Source: Oscillospiraceae bacterium (lineage in GTDB: Bacteria > Bacillota > Clostridia > Oscillospirales > Oscillospiraceae). Taken from it: a stretch of DNA of 47,229 bases. The DNA lies in contig JAAWBZ010000036.1 of assembly GCA_022792945.1 (NCBI GenBank), positions 1-47,229 on the forward strand, read 5' to 3'. Each line of letters begins with the position of its first letter. The first letter of the stretch is position 1. The notes under the pieces are model-generated. The model worked only from the letters and a program-made list of their open reading frames with translations. It was not told where the DNA came from and did no database searches. A program made the position numbers and the translations under genes. This document shows, piece by piece, positions 22,995 to 30,485 of the stretch.

Positions 22995-24230
22995 TCACTG
23001 CCGCAGCAGCGCCACGGCCACGTCGTTGACGTTGGTGCCGGTGGGGCCGGTGAGAATGAGACCGTCCACAGCCTGGAGGGCGTGGTAGGCGTCGTTATCG
23101 GCGAGGACGGCGTGGAGGTCCAGGCCATGGGCCTTCAGCGCAGCCAGGGTCCCGCCGTCGGCATAGCCGCCGGCGGCGTCAGTGGGGCCGTCGGTGCCGT
23201 CGCTGCCTACGGAGAACACCGCCGTGCCCGCAAGGCCCTCCAGCCCCGCCGCCGCGGCCAGGGCCAGCTCCTGATTGCGCCCGCCCTTGCCCTTGCCGGT
23301 GAGATGCACCACGGTCTCGCCGCCGGCGATATAGGCCAGGGACTTTCCGTCCCCGGCATGGGTCTTGAGAATGGAGGCCAGGAAGCTGCCGGCCTCCCGG
23401 GCCTCGCAGCAGAGCTGGTCGGTGAGCAGCACCGGCGTATAGCCCAGATTCTCCGCCGCCCTGGCCGCGGCGGCGCACAGCTCACGGACCGAGCCGGTGA
23501 TCTGGGTGGTCACATTGCCCAGGTCCTTGGGCGTCTCCTCCTCCAGAAGGGCCAGCGCGGCAGGGGAGAGGGAGAGGCGGTATTTTTCCACGATGGCCCG
23601 GGCCTGGGCGCAGGTGGAGGCGTCGGGGTAGGCCGGCCCGCTGGCAATCATGTCCAGAGGGTCGCCCAGAATGTCGCTGAGGACGATGGAGAACACCTGC
23701 GCCGGCGCACAGGCCTGGGCGAACCGCCCGCCCTTGACTGCCGAGAGGCGCTTGCGGATGGTGTTCATCTCTACGATGTCCGCCCCGCAGGCCAGCAGCT
23801 GCCGGGTGATGTCCTGGAGCTCCGTCCCGGGGATCCGCGGCTTTTCAAAGAGCGCGCTGCCGCCGCCGGAGAGCAGGAAGAGCACTGTGTCGGTGGCCTC
23901 CAGCCCCGAGACCAGGTTCAGCGCCGCCTGCGCGCCGGCGAAGGAGTTCTCGTCGGGCACCGGGTGGCCTGCCTCGCGGCAGTCGAAATTGGCGATGGGG
24001 CCTAAAACGTGGTCATATTTTGTGACCACCACGCCCCGCTCGATGCGGTCGCCCAGGCAGCCGCGGGCGGCCTTGGCCATCTGCCACGCGGCCTTGCCCG
24101 CCGCCACCAGCAGCACCCGCCCCGGGAATTCCCGCCCCGCCAGGGCGCGGGCCACGGCCTCGTCCGGCTGTACCGCCTGGATGGACGCCGAGACGATGGC
24201 CTGGGCGTGGGAATGCAACAGCTGATCCAT
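22995..24230 (-). CDS. Glycerate 2-kinase (MOFRL family)
   Basis: A 411-residue class of glycerate kinase with the N-terminal DUF4147 domain (VLLVAAGKAAWQMAKAARG, FLLSGGGSALFEKPRIPG, EMNTIRKRLSAVKGGRFAQA) and the C-terminal MOFRL domain (AYIAGGETVVHLTGKGKGGR, GSDGTDGPTDAAGGYAD, PTGTNVNDVAVALL). It phosphorylates D-glycerate, giving 2-phosphoglycerate for glycolysis. The length is normal for the family. It lies between GntP and the reductase on the minus strand, with a 72-base gap to GntP containing a hairpin. Together the set describes import and phosphorylation of glycerate or a precursor sugar acid. Confidence 0.9.
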   Translation of the reverse strand: MDQLLHSHAQAIVSASIQAVQPDEAVARALAGREFPGRVLLVAAGKAAWQMAKAARGCLGDRIERGVVVTKYDHVLGPIANFDCREAGHPVPDENSFAGAQAALNLVSGLEATDTVLFLLSGGGSALFEKPRIPGTELQDITRQLLACGADIVEMNTIRKRLSAVKGGRFAQACAPAQVFSIVLSDILGDPLDMIASGPAYPDASTCAQARAIVEKYRLSLSPAALALLEEETPKDLGNVTTQITGSVRELCAAAARAAENLGYTPVLLTDQLCCEAREAGSFLASILKTHAGDGKSLAYIAGGETVVHLTGKGKGGRNQELALAAAAGLEGLAGTAVFSVGSDGTDGPTDAAGGYADGGTLAALKAHGLDLHAVLADNDAYHALQAVDGLILTGPTGTNVNDVAVALLRQ

Positions 24231-24260
24231 TGGAAATTTCCTCCTTGTTCATATCAAAGA

Positions 24261-24286
24261 GGCAGGACGGCCCGTGCCGCCCTGCC
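24261..24286 (-). other. Intercistronic hairpin between GntP and glycerate kinase genes
   Basis: GGCAGGACGGC and GCCGCCCTGCC pair around CCGT with one mismatch. There is no T-run, so it is more likely an RNA-stability or attenuation element than a terminator. Confidence 0.5.
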
Positions 24287-24302
24287 CCATTCGGTCAGGT
24301 GC

Positions 24303-25697
24303 TTACAGGAACAGAGACAGAACGAAGATTTCAATCATGGCCGCGATGCCCAGCACCAGGGTGCCCAGGGTCTGGGTTTTGTAGCCCTGCTCGGGGGTCA
24401 TCTCGCCGAAGTTGGTGACCACCCAGAAGTAGGAGTCGTTGGCGTGGGACACAGTCATGGCGCCGGCGCCGATGGCCATGACGGCCAGGGCCGCGCGGAC
24501 CGGGGTGCCCAGCCCCAGGGCGGGCAGCAGCGGCGCGACGATGCCGGCGGTGGTGGTGATGGCCACGGTGGAAGAGCCCTGGGCGGACTTCAGGATCGCC
24601 GCCAGCAGGAACGGGAAGAGGATGCCCACGGCTCCCAGGACGTTGGAGTTGGAGGTGATGAAGTCGACCATGCTGGTGGAGGAGATCACCTTGCCCAGCA
24701 CGCCGCCGGCGGCGGTGACGAAGAGGATGGGGCCGACGGTCTTGAGGGTCTCGTTGGTGACGTTGTAGAAGTCAGCCATCTTCCGGGAGGTGCCCATCTG
24801 TATGACCGCGAAGATGGTGCCGACGATCAGCGCGATGACAGGCTTGCCCAGGAAGTCGAAAATGGCGAACAGCGTGCCGGTCCAGCCGGCCATGGAGGCG
24901 ATGGAGCCCAGAGCCATCAGGAGGATGGGCACCAGGATGGGGGCGACGGCGTTGAGGCCGCCGGGGAGCTTGCCGTACTCCGCCACCAGCTGCTCGTAGG
25001 TCTTGGTGACCTTGGAAGCGTCGGTGCTGGTCTCATCGGCGCTCTTGACCTTCCTGCCGATCATTTTGGCGAAGAAGTAGCCGGCCGCCAGCGGCAGAAT
25101 GGAGCACAGCAGGCCCAGGCCCATGACCATCAGCAGATTGCCGCCGACGCCCAGGGTGTTGGCAGCGGCAATGGGACCGGGCGTGGGCGGGATGAATACG
25201 TGGGAGATATACAGGCCCACGGAGAGCGCCACCGTCATGGCGACGCTGGAGGTGCCGGTCCGCTTGACCATGGCCCGGCGGATGGGGTCGAGGATGACGA
25301 AGCCGGAGTCGCAGAACACCGGAATAGAGACCACCCAGCCCATCAGCTCAATGGCGATTTCAGGATGGTTTTTGCCCACCAGCTTCACGATCATGTCCGC
25401 CAGCTTCAGCGCCGCGCCAGTTTTCTCCAGGATGGAACCGATGAGGGCGCCCAGGATGATGACGATGCCGATGCTGCTGAAGGTGCCGGAGAAGCCGGCG
25501 CCGATGACGTTGGGGATGGAGCTGATCTTGGTCCCGTCCTCCAGGGTTACGTCCGTCAGCGGGATGCCCGCCAGCAGGGCCAGGATCAGCGAGACCGCCA
25601 TGATGGCCAGGAACGGATGCACCTTGAACTTGGAGATCGCCACGATCATCACGACGATTGCCAGGACAAATGCGATGATAAGAGCAATACCTTCCAT
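24303..25697 (-). CDS. GntP-family gluconate/glycerate:H+ symporter
   Basis: A 464-residue membrane protein with about 12 hydrophobic helices, of the GntP family of organic acid permeases. Recognisable blocks are HPFLAIMAVSLILALLAGIP, the central PIFCDSGFVIL-like segment (here SIPVFCDSGFVILDPIRRAM), IFIPPTPGPIAAA-like (HVFIPPTPGPIAAANTLGV) and AVMAIGAGAMTVSHANDSYF. The ATG at 25697 follows GGAGG; an upstream extension has no ribosome site. Its operon with glycerate kinase and tartronate semialdehyde reductase suggests D-glycerate or a related hydroxyacid as substrate, though the family also carries gluconate and others. A good promoter lies at 25774-25802. Confidence 0.88.
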   Translation of the reverse strand: MEGIALIIAFVLAIVVMIVAISKFKVHPFLAIMAVSLILALLAGIPLTDVTLEDGTKISSIPNVIGAGFSGTFSSIGIVIILGALIGSILEKTGAALKLADMIVKLVGKNHPEIAIELMGWVVSIPVFCDSGFVILDPIRRAMVKRTGTSSVAMTVALSVGLYISHVFIPPTPGPIAAANTLGVGGNLLMVMGLGLLCSILPLAAGYFFAKMIGRKVKSADETSTDASKVTKTYEQLVAEYGKLPGGLNAVAPILVPILLMALGSIASMAGWTGTLFAIFDFLGKPVIALIVGTIFAVIQMGTSRKMADFYNVTNETLKTVGPILFVTAAGGVLGKVISSTSMVDFITSNSNVLGAVGILFPFLLAAILKSAQGSSTVAITTTAGIVAPLLPALGLGTPVRAALAVMAIGAGAMTVSHANDSYFWVVTNFGEMTPEQGYKTQTLGTLVLGIAAMIEIFVLSLFL

Positions 25698-25773
25698 TTG
25701 AACAATTTCCTCCTTCTCTTTTTGTGCAGAGTGCCAAACTGATGCGGTCTGCACACCCTGCGCGTTTGTACTG

Positions 25774-25802
25774 ATTTTACAACCAAAGCGGGGATTTTGC
25801 AA
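25774..25802 (-). promoter_or_regulatory. Promoter of the GntP-glycerate operon
   Basis: On the minus strand TTGCAA (25797-25802), 17 bp, TAAAAT (25774-25779), about 77 bases before the GntP start. Confidence 0.75.
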
Positions 25803-25857
25803 GTGGTTTTTTTGCAGGATTTTGTCTTTCTTTTGTGATTCTTTGGATTGGACGGCA

Positions 25858-26373
25858 TCATTCGGGCGCTCTGTGCAGCAGTCTCTGCTTCCAGACGCGG
25901 ATGCGGGCCATGCGGCGGCTGGTCAGCAGCGCGCCCAGCAGCAGCATCCCGAACACGATCCCCAGCGCCATGGAGGACACGGCCTCTCCCACGCCCGACC
26001 GGCCCAGGCCCAGGACATCCAGGACACCGTAGAGCACAAACGCCCCGATGGCCAGCAGGAAGAGCCCGCAGATGCGCCGCGACAGCCGCGCCTGATCCTG
26101 CCGCTGGTAGTCCGCCACCCGCAGCAGCGTTTCTGTGCTTGGCTGCTGCGCAGCCGGGTCCGGCCTTCGCTGGCCGTCGAGGAATTTCTCCAGGGTGATC
26201 TGGTAGTATGCTGTCAGCTCCAGAACCAGGTCGAGATCCGGCAGATTCACGCCGGTCTCCCAGCGGGAGACGCTCCGGTTGGTCACGCCCAGCAGCTCTG
26301 CCAGCTGCGTCTGGGTCAGGCCCCGCTCCAGCCGCAGCGTCCGTAAAAATTTTCCGATTTTCGGTTGATCCAT
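25858..26373 (-). CDS. XRE-family regulator with C-terminal membrane helices
   Basis: A 171-residue protein with an N-terminal Xre helix-turn-helix (about 5-65; IGKFLRTLRLERGLTQTQLA, VTNRSVSRWETGVNLPDLDL), then a charged linker and two hydrophobic segments (about 103-122 and 132-150), so it is probably membrane-anchored. This type is common in Firmicutes and usually responds to cell-envelope or small-molecule signals, but its target is not evident. GGAGG eight bases upstream fixes the ATG at 26373; the longer frame beyond is unlikely. It is divergent from the LacI gene and lies 160 bases upstream of GntP, on the same strand but with a separate GntP promoter in between. Its own promoter is weak (TATGCT with TGTACA). 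Confidence 0.8.
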   Translation of the reverse strand: MDQPKIGKFLRTLRLERGLTQTQLAELLGVTNRSVSRWETGVNLPDLDLVLELTAYYQITLEKFLDGQRRPDPAAQQPSTETLLRVADYQRQDQARLSRRICGLFLLAIGAFVLYGVLDVLGLGRSGVGEAVSSMALGIVFGMLLLGALLTSRRMARIRVWKQRLLHRAPE

Positions 26374-26464
26374 GTCAGCCGCCTCCTTTTTTGCCCCCAG
26401 CATACTGCTTCCCGGCCCGTTTGTACAGGACGCGGCGCGGGATTTTCCAAAATTCCGGCGGGAC

Positions 26465-26493
26465 TTGCGCCGGGGGGCGGGGTATATTATAAT
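26465..26493 (+). promoter_or_regulatory. Promoter of the LacI-family gene
   Basis: TTGCGC (26465-26470), 17 bp, TATAAT (26488-26493), 31 bases before the ATG. Confidence 0.75.
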
Positions 26494-26524
26494 GAAGAAA
26501 CCAAAAAGCGCGGAGGGAAACGCA

Positions 26525-27550
26525 ATGGACAAAATTCGCAGAAAGGCCGTCACCATGGCCGATGTGGCCGCGGCCGCGGGCGTCTCGGTGACTACGGTCT
26601 CCCACGTCATCAACCAGACTGCCAGCATCTCCGGTGAGACCTGTGACCGGGTGCGCCAGGCCATCAACCGCTTGGGCTATCGTCCGCCCGCCTCCGCCGA
26701 CCTCAACCAGGGGCGGCGCATTATCGGCGTCTTTGCCCCTGAGATCTCCAATGAGTTCTATGCCCGTTCTCTCCAGGCCATCATCGACGAGGCGGAGGAG
26801 CACGATTACGCGGTGCTTCTCTGCTCCCTCCAGCACCGCCACCGGGCCGAGGTCAGCTATATCCGCAGTCTTTTGCAGTGCGGCGTCCGGGGCCTCATCT
26901 TCTTCGGCGGGGCCGACGACGACGAGCGGCAGATCCTCAGCGCCGCGCGCCGCGCGCCGGTGGTGCTGGGAGACCGGCGTCTGCCCAACGCGCCGGTGGA
27001 CACGGTGGGCGTGGACAATTCCGGCGTCATGCGCCGCATGGTGACGCGGCTGGCCCGGGCGGGCTACACGCGTCTGGGCTACGTGGCCGAGGACCTCATC
27101 ATGTCCAATACCCGCGACCGGTATCTGGGCTTCTGCCAGGGCATGGAGGAAAACGGCCTGAGCCTGGAGAAAAAGTGGGTGTTCCTCCGCCCGGAGCTGC
27201 GGCTGCGCAAGGCGGAGGAGGCCCATCGCTTCTTCCTGGAGCTGCTGGACAGCGGCGCGGCCCTGCCCCAGGTGCTGCTGACCAGCAGCGACCTGATCGC
27301 CATGGGCATCATCGCCGCCTTCCGCGCCCGGGGGCGGAAGGTGCCCCAGGAGATGGGCGTGGTGGGCTTCGACAACATCTCCCTGGCCGCCTACTGCGAC
27401 CCGCCCCTGACTACCGTGGCCCAGGACATGGAGCAGCTGGGCAAGACCTGCTTCCAGGTCCTCCTGGGCCGCATGGAGGACGCCGCCCGCTCGCCCCGGG
27501 AGACTGTCATCCGCGCCAAAATCGTCGTCCGGGAGTCGGTACGCCTGTGA
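26525..27550 (+). CDS. LacI-family transcriptional regulator
   Basis: A 341-residue regulator: LacI helix-turn-helix (about 9-55, TMADVAAAAGVSVTTVSHVI with hinge RRIIGVFAPE) and a periplasmic-binding-protein-like effector domain (60-335; SNEFYARSLQAIIDEAEEHD, GVRGLIFFGG, VGVDNSGVMRRMV, the VLLTSSDLIAMGI and MGVVGFDNISLAAY blocks). GGAGGG seven bases upstream selects the ATG at 26525 inside a longer frame. It sits directly upstream of the rhamnose operon on the same strand and divergent from the XRE gene, so it is the leading candidate to control rhaA and the rhamnose transporter by binding a sugar. A role in the glycerate operon is possible too. No textbook LacI operator was recognised. Confidence 0.9.
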   Translation: MDKIRRKAVTMADVAAAAGVSVTTVSHVINQTASISGETCDRVRQAINRLGYRPPASADLNQGRRIIGVFAPEISNEFYARSLQAIIDEAEEHDYAVLLCSLQHRHRAEVSYIRSLLQCGVRGLIFFGGADDDERQILSAARRAPVVLGDRRLPNAPVDTVGVDNSGVMRRMVTRLARAGYTRLGYVAEDLIMSNTRDRYLGFCQGMEENGLSLEKKWVFLRPELRLRKAEEAHRFFLELLDSGAALPQVLLTSSDLIAMGIIAAFRARGRKVPQEMGVVGFDNISLAAYCDPPLTTVAQDMEQLGKTCFQVLLGRMEDAARSPRETVIRAKIVVRESVRL

Positions 27551-27768
27551 GTCGGTTTTCAGCGGCTAATTTTCATTAATTTTAATTGCCGGACCGCTGT
27601 CCGCTGACGCCATTTGTTTTGGAGCTGGCGGGGGAAAACCCCGTCAGTCAATGAAAAAACTGCACAAATTTACGAAAATAAACTTGTGAAAAATGCCATG
27701 TGCCACAGGCTGTCCCGGTCTGTGTGCAATGAAAAATAATGAAAATTATGGAATTCAACGGATTCCGG

Positions 27769-27797
27769 TTGAAAAATGCGGCGGAAATCGATATGAT
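27769..27797 (+). promoter_or_regulatory. Promoter of the rhamnose operon
   Basis: TTGAAA (27769-27774), 17 bp, TATGAT (27792-27797). Just upstream, GGAAT and ATTCC (27750-27766) form an inverted repeat with a 7-bp centre that could be a regulator site. The remaining 27551-27750 stretch is gene-free and AT-rich, with a weak hairpin near 27622-27646. Confidence 0.75.
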
Positions 27798-27845
27798 GAA
27801 AGGACAGAGGGCCGACGCGCGCTGCCGGCATAAGGAGTGTTGAAT

Positions 27846-29120
27846 TTGTATATTCCCCAGGATAAAACCGTGATCCAGCATTATCAGGACGCCAAGGCGC
27901 TGTTTGCGGCCTACGGCGTGGACACCGAACAGGCTATCGAGACCTTTTCCCAGGTGGGCATCTCCATCCACAGCTGGGCCGGAGACGACGTGAAGGGCCT
28001 GGAGCACTTCGAGAACGTCCACTCCGAGAACACCGTCACCGGCAACTACCCCGGCGCGGCTCGGTCCGGCGATGAGCTGCGCCAGGACCTGGCCCAGGCT
28101 ATGCGCCTGTCCCCCTGCACCCACCGGCTGGGCCTCCAGAGCATGTACGCCGAGCCGAAAACGCCCACCGAGCGCTGCGACTACGGCGTGGAGGACTTCC
28201 GCGCCTGGATCGACTTCGCCAAGGCGCACAGGATGGGCGCGGACTTCAACGTGTCTTATTTCACCCACCCGATGATGAAGGACGGCTGCTCCCTGGCCTC
28301 CCCGGACGACGAGGTCCGGGCCTACTGGGTCAAGGCCGGCGTCAACGGCCGCCGCATCTGCGAGGCCATGGGCAGGGAACTCAACTGCACCGTGTTCAAC
28401 AATACCTGGACCCCCGACGGCGTCAAGGACAACACCGCCGACCGCATGGGCTACCGGGCGCGCTTGAAGGACTCCCTGGACAAAATCTACGCCGAGCCGC
28501 TGGATCAGCGGTACCTGCGCGACTGCATGGAGGGCAAGGTGTTCTCCATCGCCAACGAGTGCTTCACCGCCGGCTCCCACGACTTCTATATCGCCTACGC
28601 CGCCAAGAACAACCTGGGCCTGACCATCGACACCGGCCATTTCCATCCCACGGAGAATTTCGCGGATAAGATCTCGGCGGTCTATCCCTTTGTCAACGGC
28701 ATCATGTTCCACCTCTCCCGGGGCGTCCGCTGGGACTCCGACCATACGCTCATCCAGGACGACGGCCTCTATCAGGTGTTCCAGGAGATCAAGCGGGCGG
28801 ACCTCATCGGGAAGAATATCTGCGTGGGCCTGGACTTCTTCGACGCCCAGGTCAACCGGGTTACGGCGTGGGTCTGCGGCCTGCGGGCGGCGGGCAAGGC
28901 GCTGCTCTCGGCGCTGCTGGAGCCGACGCACCTCCTCCAGGAGGCTGAGGCTGCCGGCAATCTGGGCCGCCGCATGGCGCTGCTGGATGAGTGCAAAAAT
29001 ATGCCCGTCAACGCCGTTTGGGATTATCTGTGCCTGCAAAAGGGCGTAACGGTGGGCGCCTCCTGGCTGGACGAGATGGACCGCTATGAGCGGGAGGTCC
29101 AGTTCAAGCGTAAATCATAA
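27846..29120 (+). CDS. rhaA: L-rhamnose isomerase
   Basis: A 424-residue cytoplasmic enzyme converting L-rhamnose to L-rhamnulose, with a TIM-barrel fold and divalent metal. Family features include IETFSQVGISIHSWAGDDVK at the N-terminus, then GNYPG, LGLQSMYAE, ADFNVSYFTHP, NNTWTPDGVKD, IANECFTAGSHDFY and LTIDTGHFHPTENFADKIS with the metal-binding Asp and His, and HLSRGVRWDSDH. The start is most likely TTG at 27846, eight bases after AAGGAG; a GTG at 27837 overlaps the ribosome site. It is the first gene of the rhamnose operon, downstream of a good promoter. Rhamnulokinase and rhamnulose-1-phosphate aldolase are not found in the window, so the pathway must be completed elsewhere. Confidence 0.93.
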   Translation: MYIPQDKTVIQHYQDAKALFAAYGVDTEQAIETFSQVGISIHSWAGDDVKGLEHFENVHSENTVTGNYPGAARSGDELRQDLAQAMRLSPCTHRLGLQSMYAEPKTPTERCDYGVEDFRAWIDFAKAHRMGADFNVSYFTHPMMKDGCSLASPDDEVRAYWVKAGVNGRRICEAMGRELNCTVFNNTWTPDGVKDNTADRMGYRARLKDSLDKIYAEPLDQRYLRDCMEGKVFSIANECFTAGSHDFYIAYAAKNNLGLTIDTGHFHPTENFADKISAVYPFVNGIMFHLSRGVRWDSDHTLIQDDGLYQVFQEIKRADLIGKNICVGLDFFDAQVNRVTAWVCGLRAAGKALLSALLEPTHLLQEAEAAGNLGRRMALLDECKNMPVNAVWDYLCLQKGVTVGASWLDEMDRYEREVQFKRKS

Positions 29121-29132
29121 GAAAGTTTCGCC

Positions 29133-29173
29133 GGCCTTTTCAAAGGCCGTGGGGGCCGGGGCAAAGCCCCGGC
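29133..29173 (+). other. Two tandem hairpins between rhaA and the binding-protein gene
   Basis: GGCCTTT/AAAGGCC (29133-29148) and the perfect 8-bp stem GCCGGGGC-AAA-GCCCCGGC (29155-29173). There is no T-run, so read-through is expected. They probably set RNA decay boundaries and raise binding-protein expression relative to rhaA. Confidence 0.6.
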
Positions 29174-29246
29174 GGACCCGTCCATGGATCGTGTTCATCT
29201 CCCTGCGGGGAGTGAATAGAAAAAAACAATTTTTGGAGGAATCGAA

Positions 29247-30362
29247 ATGAAGAAGATCATCGCACTGCTCCTGGTCCTGGTCATGATGTTCTCTCTGGCC
29301 GCCTGCGGCGGCGGGGACGACACCACGCCCGCGGCGGGCGATCAGCAGCCTGCCCAGAACACCGGCGACGCGGCCAAGCCCGCCGAGAACGACAGCAAGG
29401 ACGACGGCGGCGACGCCCCCGCCCCCAGCGCTGACAGCGCCGACTGGGAGATCGTGGTCGTGCCCAAGGACTCCTCGAACCCCTGGTTCGTGCGGATGAA
29501 GGTCGGCGTGGACGAGTATCAGGCGGAGACCGGTCTGAACGTCTACCAGAAGGGCACCGATCAGATCGACGCCACGCTCCAGGCGCAGCTGGTGGAGGAC
29601 CTGATCGCCCAGGGCGTCAGCGCCATCTGCGTGGTCCCCGTTGACATCCAGTCCATCGACCCGGTCCTGAAGAAGGCCCGCGACAACGGCATCGTCGTCA
29701 TCGCCCACGAGGGTTCCGCCCTGGAGAACGTGGACTACGACATCGAGGCGTTCTCCAACGCCGGCTACGGCCAGTTCATCATGGATAACCTGGCCGAGGC
29801 CATGGGCGAGGAGGGCCTGTACACCACCATGGTGGCCGACGTGACCAACGGCTCCCATAACGAGTGGGCCGACGCCGGCGTCGAGTACCAGAAAACCGCC
29901 TATCCCAACATGACCCTGCTGGAGGACCAGCCCCGCGTGGAGTCCCACGACAACGGCGACACCGCTTATAACGTTGCCAAGGAGCTGTTCAAGGCGTATC
30001 CCGACCTGAAGGGCATCATGGGTACCTCTTCCTTTGACGCCCCGGGTGTGGCACGCGCCATCGAGGAGCTGGGCCTGGTTGACAAGGCCTTCACCTCCGG
30101 CACCGGCATGCCCGCCGACAACGCGGCGCTGCTGAAGTCCGGTGTCATCAAGTCCCTGACGCTGTGGGATCCCGCTATGGCCGGCAAGGCCATGATCTCC
30201 CTGGCGACTAAGGTGCTCGCCGGCGAGACCATCGGCGACACCGTGGACCTGGGCGTGGACGGCTATACCGCCATGACCTTCCGCGAGGGCAGCACCACGG
30301 TCCTGGAGGGCCAGGGCTGGATCACCATCAACGCGGAGAACGTTGACAGCTTCGGCTTCTAA
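29247..30362 (+). CDS. Sugar ABC transporter substrate-binding lipoprotein (rhamnose)
   Basis: A 371-residue lipoprotein: signal peptide with lipobox LAAC (Cys about 21), then a Pro/Ala/Asp-rich tether (22-65) and a two-lobed periplasmic-binding-protein fold of the ribose/rhamnose class. Landmarks are IVVVPKDSSNPWFVRMKVGV, GTDQIDATLQAQLVEDLIAQ, VVPVDIQSIDPVLKKARDNG, VVIAHEG and IMGTSSFDAPGVARAIEELG. It would capture L-rhamnose at the outer face of the membrane and deliver it to the permeases. GGAGG precedes the ATG. It lies between rhaA and the cognate ATPase with hairpins on both sides, consistent with high expression. The substrate is inferred from the operon. Confidence 0.88.
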   Translation: MKKIIALLLVLVMMFSLAACGGGDDTTPAAGDQQPAQNTGDAAKPAENDSKDDGGDAPAPSADSADWEIVVVPKDSSNPWFVRMKVGVDEYQAETGLNVYQKGTDQIDATLQAQLVEDLIAQGVSAICVVPVDIQSIDPVLKKARDNGIVVIAHEGSALENVDYDIEAFSNAGYGQFIMDNLAEAMGEEGLYTTMVADVTNGSHNEWADAGVEYQKTAYPNMTLLEDQPRVESHDNGDTAYNVAKELFKAYPDLKGIMGTSSFDAPGVARAIEELGLVDKAFTSGTGMPADNAALLKSGVIKSLTLWDPAMAGKAMISLATKVLAGETIGDTVDLGVDGYTAMTFREGSTTVLEGQGWITINAENVDSFGF

Positions 30363-30383
30363 AATTCCATCAAGCGATACCCG

Positions 30384-30409
30384 CCGGGCGGGCCCTTCGG
30401 CCCGTCCGG
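30384..30409 (+). other. Stable intercistronic hairpin after the binding-protein gene
   Basis: CCGGGCGGGCC pairs with GGCCCGTCCGG (one G-U) around CTTC, 22 bases after the stop. No T-run follows. This position is typical of stems that protect the abundant binding-protein mRNA segment. Confidence 0.65.
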
Positions 30410-30485
30410 TCACGGCGTTTCCGGCGCATCGGCGTGCGCCCCGACAACTTTGGGCGGCCCGACCCGCCCACACTGGAGGTGCTCC

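Noticed and set aside
24261-24286. Hairpin between GntP and glycerate kinase genes as a terminator
   Set aside because: No T-run follows on the coding strand, and the genes form a logical operon, so it was recorded as a structural element only.
26372-26524. N-terminal extension of the LacI regulator
   Set aside because: The extra residues cross the promoter, have no homology, and a good ribosome site precedes the ATG at 26525.
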